Notes under the pieces: generated by a model | What the model was told of the DNA's origin: nothing | Databases searched by the model: none | Seen by the model: only the letters and a program-made list of their open reading frames with translations | Position numbers and translations under genes: made by a program | Assembly (NCBI GenBank): GCA_030533445.1 | Contig: CM060062.1 | Coordinates: 6,738,456-6,802,455, forward strand | Direction of reading: 5' to 3' | Source: Cyprinodon diabolis | Lineage: Eukaryota; Chordata; Actinopteri; Cyprinodontiformes; Cyprinodontidae | DNA length: 64,000 nt | Shown here: piece after piece, positions 1-13,409 of the stretch | Layout: each line of letters opens with the position of its first letter | Numbering within the stretch: the first letter of the stretch is position 1

Positions 1-996
1 AAATGACCTTCTTACCCAAAAATTGCTCTCATATTCATCATGGCAGACATTCTATTGACATTCCTTTCTTTTGCCAGTTCCATAGTGTCTGCTCAGATCT
101 TGATTTCTGCTTTATAGTTCTGACAGGATTCAGTGGGAATTAGACTCTATTATACACTATAAGCTACTTGTTGGCGCTGATAGTTTGTGTGGAAGTTGTT
201 ACTGAGGGGAGAAGACTCAACATTGGCTGTTTTAAAGTGAAGTCATAGGATCATCAGAGATGTAGGAAGCTATTTGAAAGGGAGATTTATGTTTTTTCAT
301 GTTTGTGCTCAATTCAGCCTGGAATAAACAGAGCAAGAGTTTTAGGTGAAAATAGGAAGTAATACAGCAGTCTTTGTTTTTTTTTTTTGTGCGATTCTGT
401 CTTTTATGGTAAAGTTGAGAACTTTTGAAAAGCTTTGGACATCTTACACTTAAGGTATGGAGGTACTGTTACTGGCACTTTAAAAACAAACCTGACATTG
501 ACTTTTTAGTTTTCCTAAAAAGCACCTGCGTTCACTCCTTTAGCTATCCATTTTAATTAGTTTTCTTTGATTTGTTTCAAAATGTTTATTTTTGTATATA
601 ATAGAAGTTTTTTTTTAAATTCTTTATCACTCATAATCGTCCTATTAACTAAAACCAGCAGTACATATCAGGGATCGGTTAGACCAAATGTTCACAAAAG
701 TTTTCTGACCCATAAAATAGTACCATAATGGTCTGCTGACCTAAAAGATTGTTTGAAAAAAAGTTGAAAAAAGTTTTATTATCTTTAAACGTATAAGTAT
801 CCTTCATAAACTTTTTTTTTTCACTGTTTATATTTAGCTTAGTTTAAGTTCTCCAGTGGATCTCCTCTACAGAAAGGAAGATATAGGCCCTAAAGGAAAA
901 CTCTGGTCATATTATGAATTCAAACTTCTGAAAGCACCAATATGAAAGTAAATCTGAAATTATTACATACTGTTCAATAAATGATAAGTGTTTTTA
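1..996. other. Non-coding, AT-rich, nothing recognised
   Basis: Short T-runs and no frame longer than a shadow; no repeat ends seen. Confidence 0.6.
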
Positions 997-1645
997 ATTA
1001 AGAGTAATTTTATTTGAATGTGCTTTACTGGAGACTTCCATGTTTGTCAAAGAACGCTACTGCCACCTACTGGTTTGTGATGTCACAATGTGGTATCGGC
1101 TGTTGATCAAGTCCCAGTGCTGTATCTGGTGTTTGTCAAAACGCTCTATGATCCAAGTCATCTTGAAAACATTTTCTTCCAAATGTTGGCTACATATAAC
1201 ATGTTTTTTCTCTGGCCAGAAGTTCCATGGCAAATCCTCCCTCTTCAAGTTGGTAATCCAACAACAAACCTGTCCGTGGAGGATCAGGAATCTGAAAGGT
1301 GAAATAAATATATATTTTTTTCACTTTTACCCAATGTATTCCAGCATCCAGCTGCCATGCACGTGGGCATTGTCAGTGTCACTATAGCTCTGGTGAATTT
1401 CAATGGTGAAGTCCTCTGGAAATCTTCAATAATTGTTGATTGCAGATGTGTCTAGTAGTTCCCATTGATTTTGCTTGTAAAGCGGGGAAAAAGGCGCTAG
1501 GCTTACCGCACCGTGACTGCTGGAAGATGGCAGGAGGGAGGTGTTACTATATTTCGGCAAAAATGGCCGCTCCCAGACTCGGTGATCGTGATGCAAATTA
1601 TTGTTTTTATTTTTTTACGGATTAATGCTAAACGTATTAGTTTTA
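997..1645 (-). mobile_element. THAP-encoding repeat, copy 1 (minus orientation)
   Basis: Homologous, in reverse, to about 44585-45235. On the minus strand it starts a THAP-type zinc finger at 1370 (MPTCMAAGCWNTLGK). After what looks like an intron it continues with WITNLKREDLPWNFWPEKKH and [12 protein letters not shown], the Trp and the CxxH half of the C2CH finger. The join does not stay in frame, so it is a remnant. THAP fingers occur in P-element-type transposases and in host THAP genes; the repeat nature here favours a transposon. Confidence 0.65.
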
Positions 1646-2744
1646 GGTATAGATAATTATCCATTGATTATTCCTTGCTGACTGGACTTTTCCTTTAAAA
1701 ACTTGTATTGGTCTATATCTATTTCTGAAGTAGCAGTGAAGCACTATAGAGTTCCATGATAACCTCCCATCCCCCAGTTTGAAAAAATTCAAAAAGGAGT
1801 TAATTTTTATGCAGTGGGTTTTATGTATGCTTTTTCAACCGACCCCTGGTTATTTTAGTGTTATCATCCTAAGCTGTGCTGCCTCTCCTACAGGCCAAAA
1901 GAGAGCTGAAGTCTGTAATTGTGGCATGATTTTTTAATCCGACCTCCACCCTTTCAGCATGCTCTGTGTTCTTATATATGCAGAGCACACAAAGCTGAGT
2001 TGGGCTTGGTTGTAAGGACATTAAGTCATGTTTCCAATTTTCAGTGCAAACTCTACTATAGCTGTTACAGAGTTAAATGGAGCTTCAGCTGCTTCTGTCA
2101 GTCTAACATTTAGTTTTGTTTCTGTCTCATTAAATACCCACCACCTTCCTAATGGATGCTGTTTAACTGCTGCCTGATGTATCAAAGCACTAGCAGCTCT
2201 CCTTTGCCATATCTGCATGACAAGTAACCCGGTCTGTTCGTAGCCTTCTGCATCATCATGCAGCATTTTCAGATATTTTCTAAATAAGCTCAGATCTCAT
2301 GTAAGAAAAGAGGGAAAAAGCTTAATATAAGAACAATAAGTGCATTTCTAATATGTCCTAAACACAATTAACTAAACTGTTCTCATAATATTTGCAGCAA
2401 GGTACGAGACAGCTTTTGTCATTAAGTTTGTATTATTACTGTGGCTGCAGACAATGTTAAGGGTGACCTCTCGTGCTTCTTCTTTCATAATAAAAGCTAA
2501 GCAAAGCTTAAAAACTGCTGCACCACAGCTTTACTAATTCTAAATAAAAAAATACGAAAAGTACAATGGAATCCTGCCCACAGTCAAACATGCATCCTGC
2601 ACTTCTTTCACCCAAGGCATCCTTCTCACATGCCAAATGTTTCATCTTCCAGCCCTGACATCGACAGTGATGCTCACCTCCCAGAAACTCTTGTAGACTC
2701 AGGTAGGAGCCTTAACAATCACCTTGATTGTTGAGACTTGATTC

Positions 2745-3175
2745 AAAAGGGTATAAAAGTGCATGTACTTCTTGGGGAGGATGAGGAGAGCCCACCTGCC
2801 CCCACCCCTCCTCACCACCTTCTACAGAAGCACCATAGAGAGCATTCTGACCAGCTGTCTCACTGTGTGGTGTGGAGGCTGTGGCGCCTCAGACTGGAAG
2901 AAGGTGAGAAGAGTGGTGAAAACAGCAGAGAGGATCATCGGTGCTCCTCTTCCCTCCATTAAAGACATTTCATCTCAGCGCTGCATGTCCCGAGCCCATA
3001 ACATCATCAATGAACCCTCACCCCCCCACCATGGACTGTTCTCCCTGCTGCCCTCAGGAAAGAGTCTTTGAAACATCCAATTCGGGTCCAGCAGATTCAA
3101 AAACAGTTTGTTCCCCACTACCATTAGACTACTGTATGTTTTATAAAACTGGATTTCAAAAAAAAAAAAAGAATG
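2745..3175 (+). mobile_element. LINE 3' fragment (C-terminus of reverse transcriptase ORF)
   Basis: The + strand reads YFLGRMRR, TTFYRSTIESILTSCLTVWC and AERIIGAPLPSIKDISSQRC, then HHGLFSLLPSGKSL. This is the C-terminal part of the ORF2 of a non-LTR retrotransposon common in fish (L2/Rex-like). A stop after SGKSL and a frame change follow, and an A-run near 3158 may be the tail. 5'-truncated and dead. Confidence 0.7.
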
Positions 3176-6100
3176 TTGGAACTGTAACTAATATACAGTC
3201 CTATGTTTACATTATCACTGCTTCTTACCTTTATCACGGCTGCACTTTAAAAATGTTTACACATGATACTAAAGTCTGTCTAAGTCTTGATCATAGAATA
3301 CATGACCAGACTGAAGGGTCAACGCTCTAATCAGGTAGTCAGCAGGACTTTTAACTCTGTAATACTGCAACTTTATCCAAGACAAAGTTCTGTCATCTGC
3401 AGAGGTAGTCTGAAGACTCTACAATAGGGTTAGGCACTGAGAATTGGTTGGAATAGTTTTCCAACCTTCTTTTCTCCCGTGACCATTTAAAATGTTGTTT
3501 TTGAATCCTTGATGCCTAGTCCACCGACTGGAAATGGATGTTTCAGGATTGAAGAAGAATCAGCAGCAGTGTATGTGCAGCCACCTGTTTTTGCTGCGAC
3601 ATTTAAAGTATGGTTTAAAGTTAATTAAGGAAATAACCTGTGTGCTACGTGTGACACTGGCTACGGGACTATATAATGCATAAGACGGCGCTCTGTCAGT
3701 TGTGGACCCTTCGAGAAAAGTCTGCCCGGCAGCCATGTAAGGGCCAAATTAAATTATTTGGTTGTCCTACAGTAGAAAGATTTGAAATTAACTAGTGAAA
3801 AAAAAAATCCCAAAGCAACATGGTGGTTCAGCCTTAGACTCAATTCTTACAGTGCATCACTGACCATAACTCAAAAAAGCTCATGCAATGTGGCTTCTAG
3901 TTTCCCCCGGGCAGAGTTAGATAAGCTCCATTCTGTGATTGACTGTTTAATTATTTAATACTGGTACTCCCATCGAGGAACTATAAAACTGCTGTTCCGA
4001 GGACCTTATTTCCTCTTTTTCTCTCTAACATGTTGATAAAGTGCTTGTAATATCGAGATTGGCCTTTTTGGCCTTCGCTGATGGTTCACTTTGTTAAACT
4101 GCTGTGGTGAATGATCGCCATTTATAGACTTGAGATAATGGCATCTCATCCGTCATAGATTATGAGGAATTAAAACCTCACAGCCTTTACAATGGATCTT
4201 GAATAGTGCGTGACGCGTGGGAGCTAGCAGGGGAACCTAACACCTGCCTTCCTCGACTAAAGTGCCGCTGCCCTCAGGGTGAATAGATCCTGTCATAAAT
4301 GTGTGTTGGTCTGCACATGACAGATTTGTGTGTGTGTGTAGTATTTCTTTTTGGTTTTAAGGGAAGTAGTTTTTATCCTGTGTCCGTTTACTGCAGCCAC
4401 TTGGTCAGAGAGCTGTGAAAGGGACACTATTCCCCGCGCGAGCAAACAGAGAGCCCCTTCAGTACACCGGAGGGACGCAGAGAGAGAGAGTCTCTGTCTG
4501 CATATGAACTAAGGGGAGAGAGATGCCCATTGACCCAGACGAAGGCAACGGAAATGGAGAAATGCCAACCCCGTACATCTGCCTCTCATAATGTTAGTGA
4601 TCTAAACATACTGATCTCAAAGTCATTCTGGACATAAAAACATAACATCTGTGATGGATAGAGAGCTTACAATTGTTTGACTCGCATTGAAACATCTCAG
4701 CTTTGCTATATCAGCAATTATGCACAGTGTGTCCATTCGCCTTGAATTTGTTCATATTACTTTGCAAATTTTATTTAAGACTTTTAACATAGTAATGCAT
4801 TTTACCAAGTGGAATAAATCAAATTTTCCACAAAAATCTTTGCAGTCAGCCTCATTTAGTGTTATGCCCCAAAATACACAACCAACTGGATGTGGAAGAA
4901 GTTTTGAAGTACATTATTTTAGAATTGAAGGATACATTTTGTTTTTTTGTTGTCCATTTAGTGGGTTTCATTATTTAGAACATATAATAAATCCAATAAA
5001 TTAAATAATGAATAAAAGTATACCCAAAATACAGAACTGACAGATTTAGATTAACGCCAGGCTCACGTTAAATGTAGTGAAATGTTGCTATGGTGCGGGT
5101 GCAGAGAGGATACCAGTTTGTTCAAATCAGCGCTTTCACATTAAGGCCATTCTGATCTGTGAAGTGTTTCCGCCAAGCAGGAAAGTCAAGCACTATACAA
5201 GAAGATGTCCAAGTAAATTTTGGAATAAAATCAACTTTCCAACCAATGCTAACTTTACTAGCAAAGGCTAAAAATGGAAACCAAGGGGATATTGGGAGAT
5301 AAAAAAAAGTATCTATATCTGCATGGATGACAAGTCTCTGAGAGAGCATAAACTCACAAGAACTCCTTTTCTCTTGAGCACCATTTCTGCAGCAGGAGCC
5401 ACAGCTGAGACAGTCTGGCCGCAGCATTCAGCGTGTGACTTTTTGCACCTTTCCCCCACTGCAGCTGCACAGAATCAACACCGTATTCAGTGTGAGCTGC
5501 AATGTTAAGACAGAGTTAGAAAACATGGCGGGTATTTGTCAAATTCTAGCAATGTAAAATAATGAGAATAATCCAAAATTCCATCCAGGATATTTTACTC
5601 TGAACAACATTAGTGCAGAGAATCGAGAAGGGATTCTCATAAACACCCGTGTCGATTCTTCACCCTCATTTAAATTTTTATAATATGTCTGCAAGTTAAT
5701 GAAGTTATTGCACATTTATTTGCATCTTCTTCCTACAGTCACTGGTCTGGAGAATGAAAACTAGGAGATAAAAATTACTGGTTTGAATCAATTCCTGGAG
5801 GTTTGGAAGCCAGGTCTTGACTAAAAGAGCTCTAAAATATTGTTTTTAAAAAGTTTTGTCTTTCTTGCATTTCTCCTCAAGTCGTGTTGCAGACATGTTG
5901 AGGAAGCTGCTTTTTATGTAAGAGACCTTTTTGCTCTACCAGCACTTCAAACATACCGCTGACACGGTAGCAGCTGTATTATTTGGTGGGGGTTCTTTTC
6001 CTCGTGACACAGAAGCAGATCACAGTTAAGTTAGAATCTGTTAGGACCATCTTCCATTAGGACAAAAAATGTAAGCAGCGCGTCATATTCTGATGGCTGT

Positions 6101-7518
6101 TGCCTTTTCTGTTAGTTTTTCTGTAGAAGGTTAAAGCTATATTTAAAGACGGTTGATTAAGCTTTTATATCATATAATGCTTACTTCTTTAAATCTAGTT
6201 CTTACTGCTTGTAACTCAATTGTATTTGTGTTTTATAAGAGACTGTGACTCACAAAAAAAGTACTTTTCCTACTTACTCTTCCATTGTCAGAGTGGCTTA
6301 GTCAAAGTTCAGACCAAAGAATTAGATTCAGTGGCGAAAATGTTTTTTTTTTTTCTGACACACTCTCAGTTAAATCTGATAAAAGTGTTGCTGCTTGTTT
6401 TTTTCAGAATAATGTAGAAAAGATGTTTTTTCTAAATGAACAATGCTGATAGGAAATAGGCGCGCTGCACTACAAATTGATAGTTGAAGTACTTTGTGTT
6501 GGTCCTTAACGTAAAGTCAGCCTGAACACATTGACCTATACTTCTGTGGTCACTGTGTGACATGGATAATATAGTTTCCACAGTACTGAAGGTCCCTGTA
6601 GGTTGAGACAGAAAGTAGCCCATCCATCAGAGACGGCAGTAAGGTATAAATTTCATGGTGCTGATATTTCCGCCCTCAGCTTTGGTGAGAAAATGAAATT
6701 ACTGTAGTGAGTATCTGTTCACATACTGCTCAGTTACACAAGCAGATTGCAATCCATTTGTGCTAATGGAGTCACATCTATAATTGTTGTCTGCTAAGGC
6801 AAAGCTAGTTTGGTTCTCTTTCTTTTTTAACATTGAACTCCAGATTGATGATTTATAACCCTGCTCCTCTGCAGCACAGGGTGACAGTAGTAACATTTCA
6901 TCAATCAGCAGGAACTGGTAATAGATGGAGCCATTATCTTAGCTTGTTTGCTGTGTCATATGAGACGCTCTATTATAAAAGCTGTTTTGGTAATCACACC
7001 ATGAAGAACATTTAGCATTACCAGCTACTTGTTTGCATATTGCCATGGAAGATTTTACGCTTTACGCCGAGTATAGCTGTTGACGTCACACTAAGAGTGT
7101 TATGGTGTGGGCATTGAAAACTACTCAGTTTAACATGTTACAAGTTAATGTGCCACAACACTTGGCTGTAGAAATATTTGTAAAACTTAAATAGGTTTTT
7201 ATTTGCTCCAAGTTTTTGTATTGAAACTCTGTAAGAACAATTTTTTTATTTCTATATTGGATCTTGGGGGACCAAACATTGGTACTTTGGTTTCCTCACA
7301 CAACAGGAGCCCATAAATATGTACCAGTGATGGAAATGAATCTATGTTTAGGTTGCAGGCGTGTCAAAGGAGAGGGTGACCCTAATTCGAAGGCTCGGTC
7401 CTTGATTTGGCATTCAAGCCAAAGCCTGTGTACCATTTGTTGCATATCCTCTCCTCTATTTCAACCCTATTTCAGGTGTTCTGTCAGTATGCCATCAGTG
7501 CTGTCAGAACACTTATCT
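3176..7518. other. Non-coding block upstream of plxnb1
   Basis: Apart from the candidate element at 3960-4600, I see no gene, RNA or repeat ends. Open frames here are short and start at arbitrary points. Confidence 0.5.
3960..4600 (+). promoter_or_regulatory. Candidate conserved non-coding block or 5' non-coding exon
   Basis: Unlike its surroundings, this stretch has balanced composition and no repeat match that I recognise. It contains a GC/CpG-rich patch (CCCCGCGCGAGC near 4433), a GA run (4477-4490), and AT-rich homeodomain-like motifs (TTTATAGACTTGAGATAATG, CTGTCATAAATG). It could hold the missing 5' exon or an enhancer, but nothing in the sequence decides this. Confidence 0.2.
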
Positions 7519-8110
7519 TAGTCTGCGTTGACACCGCAGCCTGAAGTGACCCAAATAACATTTTTTGGCCCATATCCGACCCGTATCTGATCTTTTCATG
7601 GCTGTCTGAACAACACAGATCCGATTTTTTTCCAAAGCGGCCCAGGCCACTTGGCTATGTGGTCCTGAATCTGATACGAATCTGATCTTTTCAAATGCGT
7701 CCAGGTCACATTCATCCGACCTGAACGCCATATACCCGACAAAGGTCACCATTCTGCTTCTTGCTACGCAGAAGTGGCAAGAAAAACAAACACCATGGCT
7801 GACGATGATGCTGAGAGTAGGTTTTTTTAACCATCTTGAAAAGATTGAGGTTTTTAGTTTTGGAAATATAGCTAGATGCGCTCCAGCGTTACCGTCCATG
7901 TTTACTTCCGTAAACATAGAGCACGTTGGCTTGTGATGTCTCTGCGTCCTCTACTGCGCATGCGGGACACTTAAACTGAATGAATGCAGTTCAAACAGGA
8001 GATAAAAAACAAGTTGCATATATTTGGAAATGTAAACAGCAACACAGGAAAATCGAATTTCACAAAAAATCTGAATTGAGCTTCAAGGCCTGCGGTGTGA
8101 ACGTAGCCTA
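7519..8110. mobile_element. MITE with terminal inverted repeats
   Basis: The left end TAGTCTGCGTTGACACCGCA is the imperfect complement of the right end (TGCGGTGTGAACGTAGCCTA). Length is 592 bp with no coding remnant. The flanks show no clear duplication, so the superfamily is not assigned; the end sequence resembles fish hAT-type MITEs. Confidence 0.6.
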
Positions 8111-10172
8111 TTTTAAATGTAAGTAATCTAATTCTATTGGAAAATAACCTATAGTACCTGCTCAGAGGAAGGGAAAAAAATTAATTCAAGAAAAATTAAC
8201 TGACAAAATTTCAAAATTTGCAATGTATCACATCTGTTTGGTCAATCAATGATTTAATCTTTGAAAGAGAAACTACAATAAGCACTTTGGTTTAAGTATG
8301 AAGAGGCACAAACATCTTAGTGCGAGCATGCACAAACTTTGGGAAGAGGGCACAAGGTGTTACTTTGACTGGCTGAATGTCGCTCCTTTCGCTGAATGGA
8401 TTTAATGAGAGCAAGCCCAGACTGACTGTGGTAGAAAGAAACTGAGAGCTACACTTAATCTTGTTGTCCAGGTTAATACCAAAATTTTCCAAATTGAGCA
8501 TGTTCCTTTACAGACAGTGTAAAATATCAAATGGATAAAAGAATAACTTTGTGATGATACATTCAGCCTTTCTATTATCTGGCGAATGTTGTTCTCCTCT
8601 GCAGCCTGAAATAACCAAATTAGGCCACATTCATTTACGTCTTAAAACTTGACATGTTTTCATTTTTTAGCACCTAACTGGAACTGAAGATAACCGTCCA
8701 AGTCTTTTTCACAAACTGCAAGTTGAACCCAAGAAGAAATGCTGTTAATGGTATCTTGTGGAACAATTGAGGTGCATTGATTAACTAGATAGTGTCTTCA
8801 TGGCAAATCATGATGGGGGCTAATCAAATAAACCAAAAAGATTAACAGATATATCATTATAATGATTATCATTATCTGTTTTGATGCAGAGATAGTTTGA
8901 TGGCTTCTTTCATTTTTCTTAAAATAACCCCTATCATCCTTTGCAGTGTATTTTTAATGATCAATATTTGTTATATTTATTTGTTGATATTGAATCAACG
9001 TTTATAAGTCTGCATTCAGCCAGCAATCTAAAATTACATAGAATTCACCACCTTTAAAAGCTGCTGTGATAGTTTATTTTATTTTAGAGATGCAATAAAA
9101 ATCTTCTATCTTAATAAAAACAACAAAAGACATATTCACTACTGCTTATTCAAATTTGAAGATACAGACATTTTTTTTTTATTATTACTGTAGCACATTC
9201 TTTACCTGTTAAGCTGGCCAATACATAATCTAACCAGAAATCCTAAACCCCGTTTTAATTAGGGACTGATTCCAGTAGTTCATAATTCATTACTTGTCCT
9301 GGCACCAACATTTCTAAAAGATTAGTTGAGCTTTATTCAAGGAATCTGCTTCCTAAATCTTTTGATCAAGCCATTGTATCTGTTCCAGTTGCTGATTAAA
9401 ACCCAGTGGTTATCAGGAAGCCTGAAAACAAACAATTCTACCCTACTCTTCCTTTAATGAATCTTTTTTACAAAAAAAAAGAGAATTTTCTTCTATTTGG
9501 TACTTTTTCAAACTGAAAGTCCTTCTTTTAGTTTTGCAGGCTATTGAGGTTCTTTTAGATTTTGCATCTATTTCTGCTTTTACGTTTTAGCTTTGGAGTT
9601 TGTCCTCTTTGGCAATGTCTGTTCCAGGCTTTAGCATTAAGAAGACTTGGCCAACAGTGCAACACAGGCTTTTTAGAGAGCGGGTCATGAATGTCACCCA
9701 GGGACAAATGCCAGTACTTTCCACAGCCCTCTATTAAAACAAATCCAAGTGTTTACAAGCAATTGCAGGGGCCTGGTCTGTGTGTTCTTGCTTTGTGTTG
9801 TTATTGGCCCTGCTGTTTTCACCCTTTATCAATTCCACCCCACTACTGTAATGTTTGGATAGAATCCACTGTCGCAAAGCCTAAGGCCTACGGCTTAGGG
9901 TGAGGTGCTGACCAATCCGACCTGAGGCTGTTGACCTCACATATTTTATGGGGTCTTTGGTCCTCGGTGGGCTGTCACAGCTCATTAAATTCTTTAGAAA
10001 TGATCTTGCACAGCAGAGGCTGCAACTGCATAATAAACATGGAAAGTGTGATGGAGGTAAGGTCTGTAGATATACTTGTCAGATACAAAGTATTCATACC
10101 CTGAGAAATGTATTGTTTCAGATGTTCAAACTAAGTGTACACTTTCACAAAGATAACTTAACGAAAAATGTA
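8111..10172. other. Non-coding, nothing recognised
   Basis: AT-rich unique-looking sequence between two DNA elements. Confidence 0.5.
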
Positions 10173-11962
10173 CCGTATTTTCACGACTATAAGGCGCACA
10201 TAAACGCCTTTTTTCCCCTCAAAATGTGCGGTGCGCCCTTTGGTGCGGTGCGCCCTATGTGTGATTTTAACTGCGACTTTTGAGACCACCTCATTGAGGA
10301 GATGATTAAAGAGTGGCTCAATGTAAGGAGACCAGGTGTTTTTTTTCCACTCATCACCATTGCTGTTAATCTGTGACTCCATGCGTGCCCATCTCACAGC
10401 TGATGAGAAAAACATTGTGAAACCAATGAATGCTGTGCTCGCTGTTATTCAACCGCTCGACATCGGTGTGAACCGGACGCAGCAGGCGCAGCAGAAGCAG
10501 CGAGTTTACATGCAAAGTCAATGGTTGACGCGCGTATAGGCGCAGCAAAAGGTCCCGCAGTGCGTTTTGAGCAGCGGGCGCAGCGCGTCGGGAGCGTTTA
10601 AGCATCTGACGCGCTGCTGCTGCTCGAGATGGAAAAATTGAAGTTTTGCTGCTGGAAGCGCCGCATCAACCAATCAGAGAAGCTGATCTGGGAGCTGACA
10701 GCGAGACAGACACATCGCTCTGATGACACATGATATTAAGGCAAATGAAAAGGGCTGGATGGATGAGGAGATGATGAAAGCGTGGCTGAGGCAGGTGTAT
10801 GTGAGGAGACCAGGTGTTTTTTTTTCCACACATCACCATCACTGTTAATCTGTGACTCCATGCGTGCCCATCTCGGCCGTTCAAAGTAAGGCTGCAAGCG
10901 GCGTGGGAGCGATGGATGACACACGGAGACCACAGGTTCAGGAAAATTGGAAGGCAGCGCCGGGCAAGTTACGCCACAGTTTGCGGAAGGATTGTAGATG
11001 CTTGGGCTAACGTGTCTGCTGGCACTGTTGTTTGAGCTTTCGCAAAAGCCGGCATTATTTCCCGAGGAGCCGCACGGCACGGAAAGTGACTCTGACAGCG
11101 AAGAAGGGGAAATTGGCATGTCTGATTTAGCGCAGCTGTTTAATTCAGAAACAGAGGATGATGACTTTGATGGGTTTGATTAATACTTTGTAATAAATAC
11201 TTGAATAAAGCACAATCATACTCAGTTTTGCCCCCGCTCTATTTTTCTACCTGAAAACTTAATTCAACAGCAGCCTCCGGGTTCACCGCGGCGGCTGGCA
11301 GGTGTTTTTCATCTAAATAATCTAAATCTTGCAGCTATATTTGCTGTGATCAGTGGGAATAAAGTAGTTTTAATATGTTTTTAAGTGAGAAAGTCCACCT
11401 GAAAACTTAATAATTGCAGTCAGTTCATCCAGATTATCATCCTGCCTATACTATTTCTGTTGGAGGCGCTCAAACCCCCACATACCAGTGGTGCGCCGAC
11501 AGTAGGACTCCCTTCAACAGCAGCCTCTGGGCCGAGTAGCCTCCGGGTTCACCGTGGCGGCTGGCAAGTTTTTTTCATCTAAATAATTTAAACTGCAGGC
11601 ACCAGGATACCGGTAATAAAAGCGAACATATTCCGTCGGCAGGTTTCAGGATTTTAAGTTAATTTAGGAGTGATCACAGCGCTCTGTCATCTGCGATGTG
11701 TCTGTCTCACGGCCAGCACCCAGGTTTGATTAATACTTTGTAATAAATACATGAATAAAGCACAGTCATACTCAGTTTTGCTCCCACTGTATTTTTAAAT
11801 ACGCAGTAGAGGTATTAAAAGGTAGTAGAGGATATGTACCTGTATATAAAAAACGCGCCCTATAGTCCGGTGCGCCTTATGTGTGTGTTAAATACAGAAA
11901 TGGCACACATAACTGAGACTGCGCCTTTTAGTACGGTGCGCCTTATGGTCGTGAAAATACGG
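10173..11962 (+). mobile_element. Pogo-like (Tc1/mariner superfamily) element, internally rearranged
   Basis: About 28-bp terminal inverted repeats beginning CCGTATTTTCACGACTATAA are flanked by TA on both sides (10171-10172 and 11963-11964), as expected for the superfamily. Inside are broken pieces of a pogo-type transposase: ICDSMRAHLTADEKNIV with QPLDIGVNR near 10370-10480, and the acidic C-terminus NSETEDDDFDGFD ending at 11183. The segment around GGAGACCAGGTGTTTT and CTGTGACTCCATGCGTGCCC occurs twice (10328-10393, 10804-10874), and two 3' blocks (near 11177 and 11728; near 11266 and 11521) are also duplicated. Non-functional. Confidence 0.82.
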
Positions 11963-12618
11963 TAGCTATTTGATTTATTTGGAGAAAAATACTTGATACT
12001 CATTGCAACCAAAGTTTATCTTTAACAATTTGGGATGTGATAAAATTAGCTTTTCACTCATTTAGAGAAATTAGACAGTTTTCAAACCAATTCACAATGC
12101 AAATCCACGATGTGAATACAACAGTAATCGCCCAAATCATGTTTTAGTAAATTATTAATCAGAAATCAATAAACTTTAGATTTATTCTTAGGGTTCTTTG
12201 AGTGAGCTACAAGTGAGCAGAAATGAGGTTTCCCATTAACTGACTTTTGTCATAATTTGGTAATCAAAATGTAATGAGCATATGAGAAAACACATGACCT
12301 TTATTGGTATATCAGTGCTTAAACCCTTAGTGCAGTAAAGCTGTAGTTGGTTTAATTTTCACTTATTTATATTGTCAGTACATTTCTACAGTGCTAGTCT
12401 TCCCTTAGCTCTCTACTGTGCAGATATTTTTATATCTTAGGGAAACATATTCCAGGAAACTACAACTTTTTTTATGCTTTTTTGTACTATATACACTATC
12501 ATCATAGTGTCTGTCGTATTTGTATCTTTAATTTTATCTTGCTTTAACTCTTTGTACTCTATATAAGCTACTGGAACCAGAAATACCCTGAAGGAGTTAT
12601 CCCAACAGATAAATAAAG

Positions 12619-13409
12619 TAGGGATGCATCGATCCGATATTTTCATCGGTATCGGTCCAGATATAATGAAAAAAAAAATAGATCGGTATCTGTGACAATT
12701 GACTCGATATAGGGGCAGATCTATTCATTTTAACTCTATGCTGTGCTCTGCCGTCATGCGGCAACACAACAACACAACACGGCCATATTGTTTATGATGG
12801 AGCGAGCGAAAGGATCTGCGGTGTGGAGGTTTGAAGCTCTCTCAGCCTACGTAGCCCAATGGCTACGTGCAATAATTAGGGGAGAAATGTTCCGAGGGGC
12901 GGTGTTAAATCTTCAAACTATAACACCACCAACTTATTGAAACACCTCCAGAAGTTTCATAACAAGGAACATGCCGAGATTATCGGACTGGGCAAACAAA
13001 AAGGAAGCAGCAGGAAGCAGCTAACTTTTTTGGAAGTTAAGGAAAAAGTGAAATTTTTCCATGTAACAGTATAGAGGCCAAAGAACAATCACAGAGATTA
13101 TACTTGATAATGACACTTTTTTAAAAGTGTTGATCAAGTCAGAGAACTTTTGGTTTAAGATTTTGTGCACAGTTGTTAAATAAATAAGTCATAACATTTA
13201 TATCTGGGTTGTTTCCTATTTTTTTTAAGAAAAGGGAAGTCAAATCATATGCACAGAAGAATGATCCCAGTTTTATTTATTTTTTTTCACACAATAAAGC
13301 CATTTTTTAGGTAATAAGTCAGTGCTGTTTTTGGTATCGGTATCGGCACATTAAACTTCAAATATTGGTATCGTATCGGAGGTGAAAAAAGTGGATCGGT
13401 GCATCCCTA
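12619..13409 (+). mobile_element. Non-autonomous hAT element with BED zinc-finger remnant
   Basis: The ends TAGGGATGCATCGATCC and its imperfect complement (GGATCGGTGCATCCCTA) are flanked by a perfect 8-bp duplication AAATAAAG at 12611-12618 and 13410-13417, the hAT signature. Inside, a frame-broken + strand remnant reads GSAVWRFEALS and, in another frame, NTTNLLKHLQKFHNKEHAEI, typical of the BED finger of hAT transposases. No catalytic domain is left in the 791 bp. Confidence 0.9.

Noticed and set aside
7513..7917. 134-codon minus-strand open frame
   Set aside because: Falls within a MITE with inverted ends; no recognisable domain.
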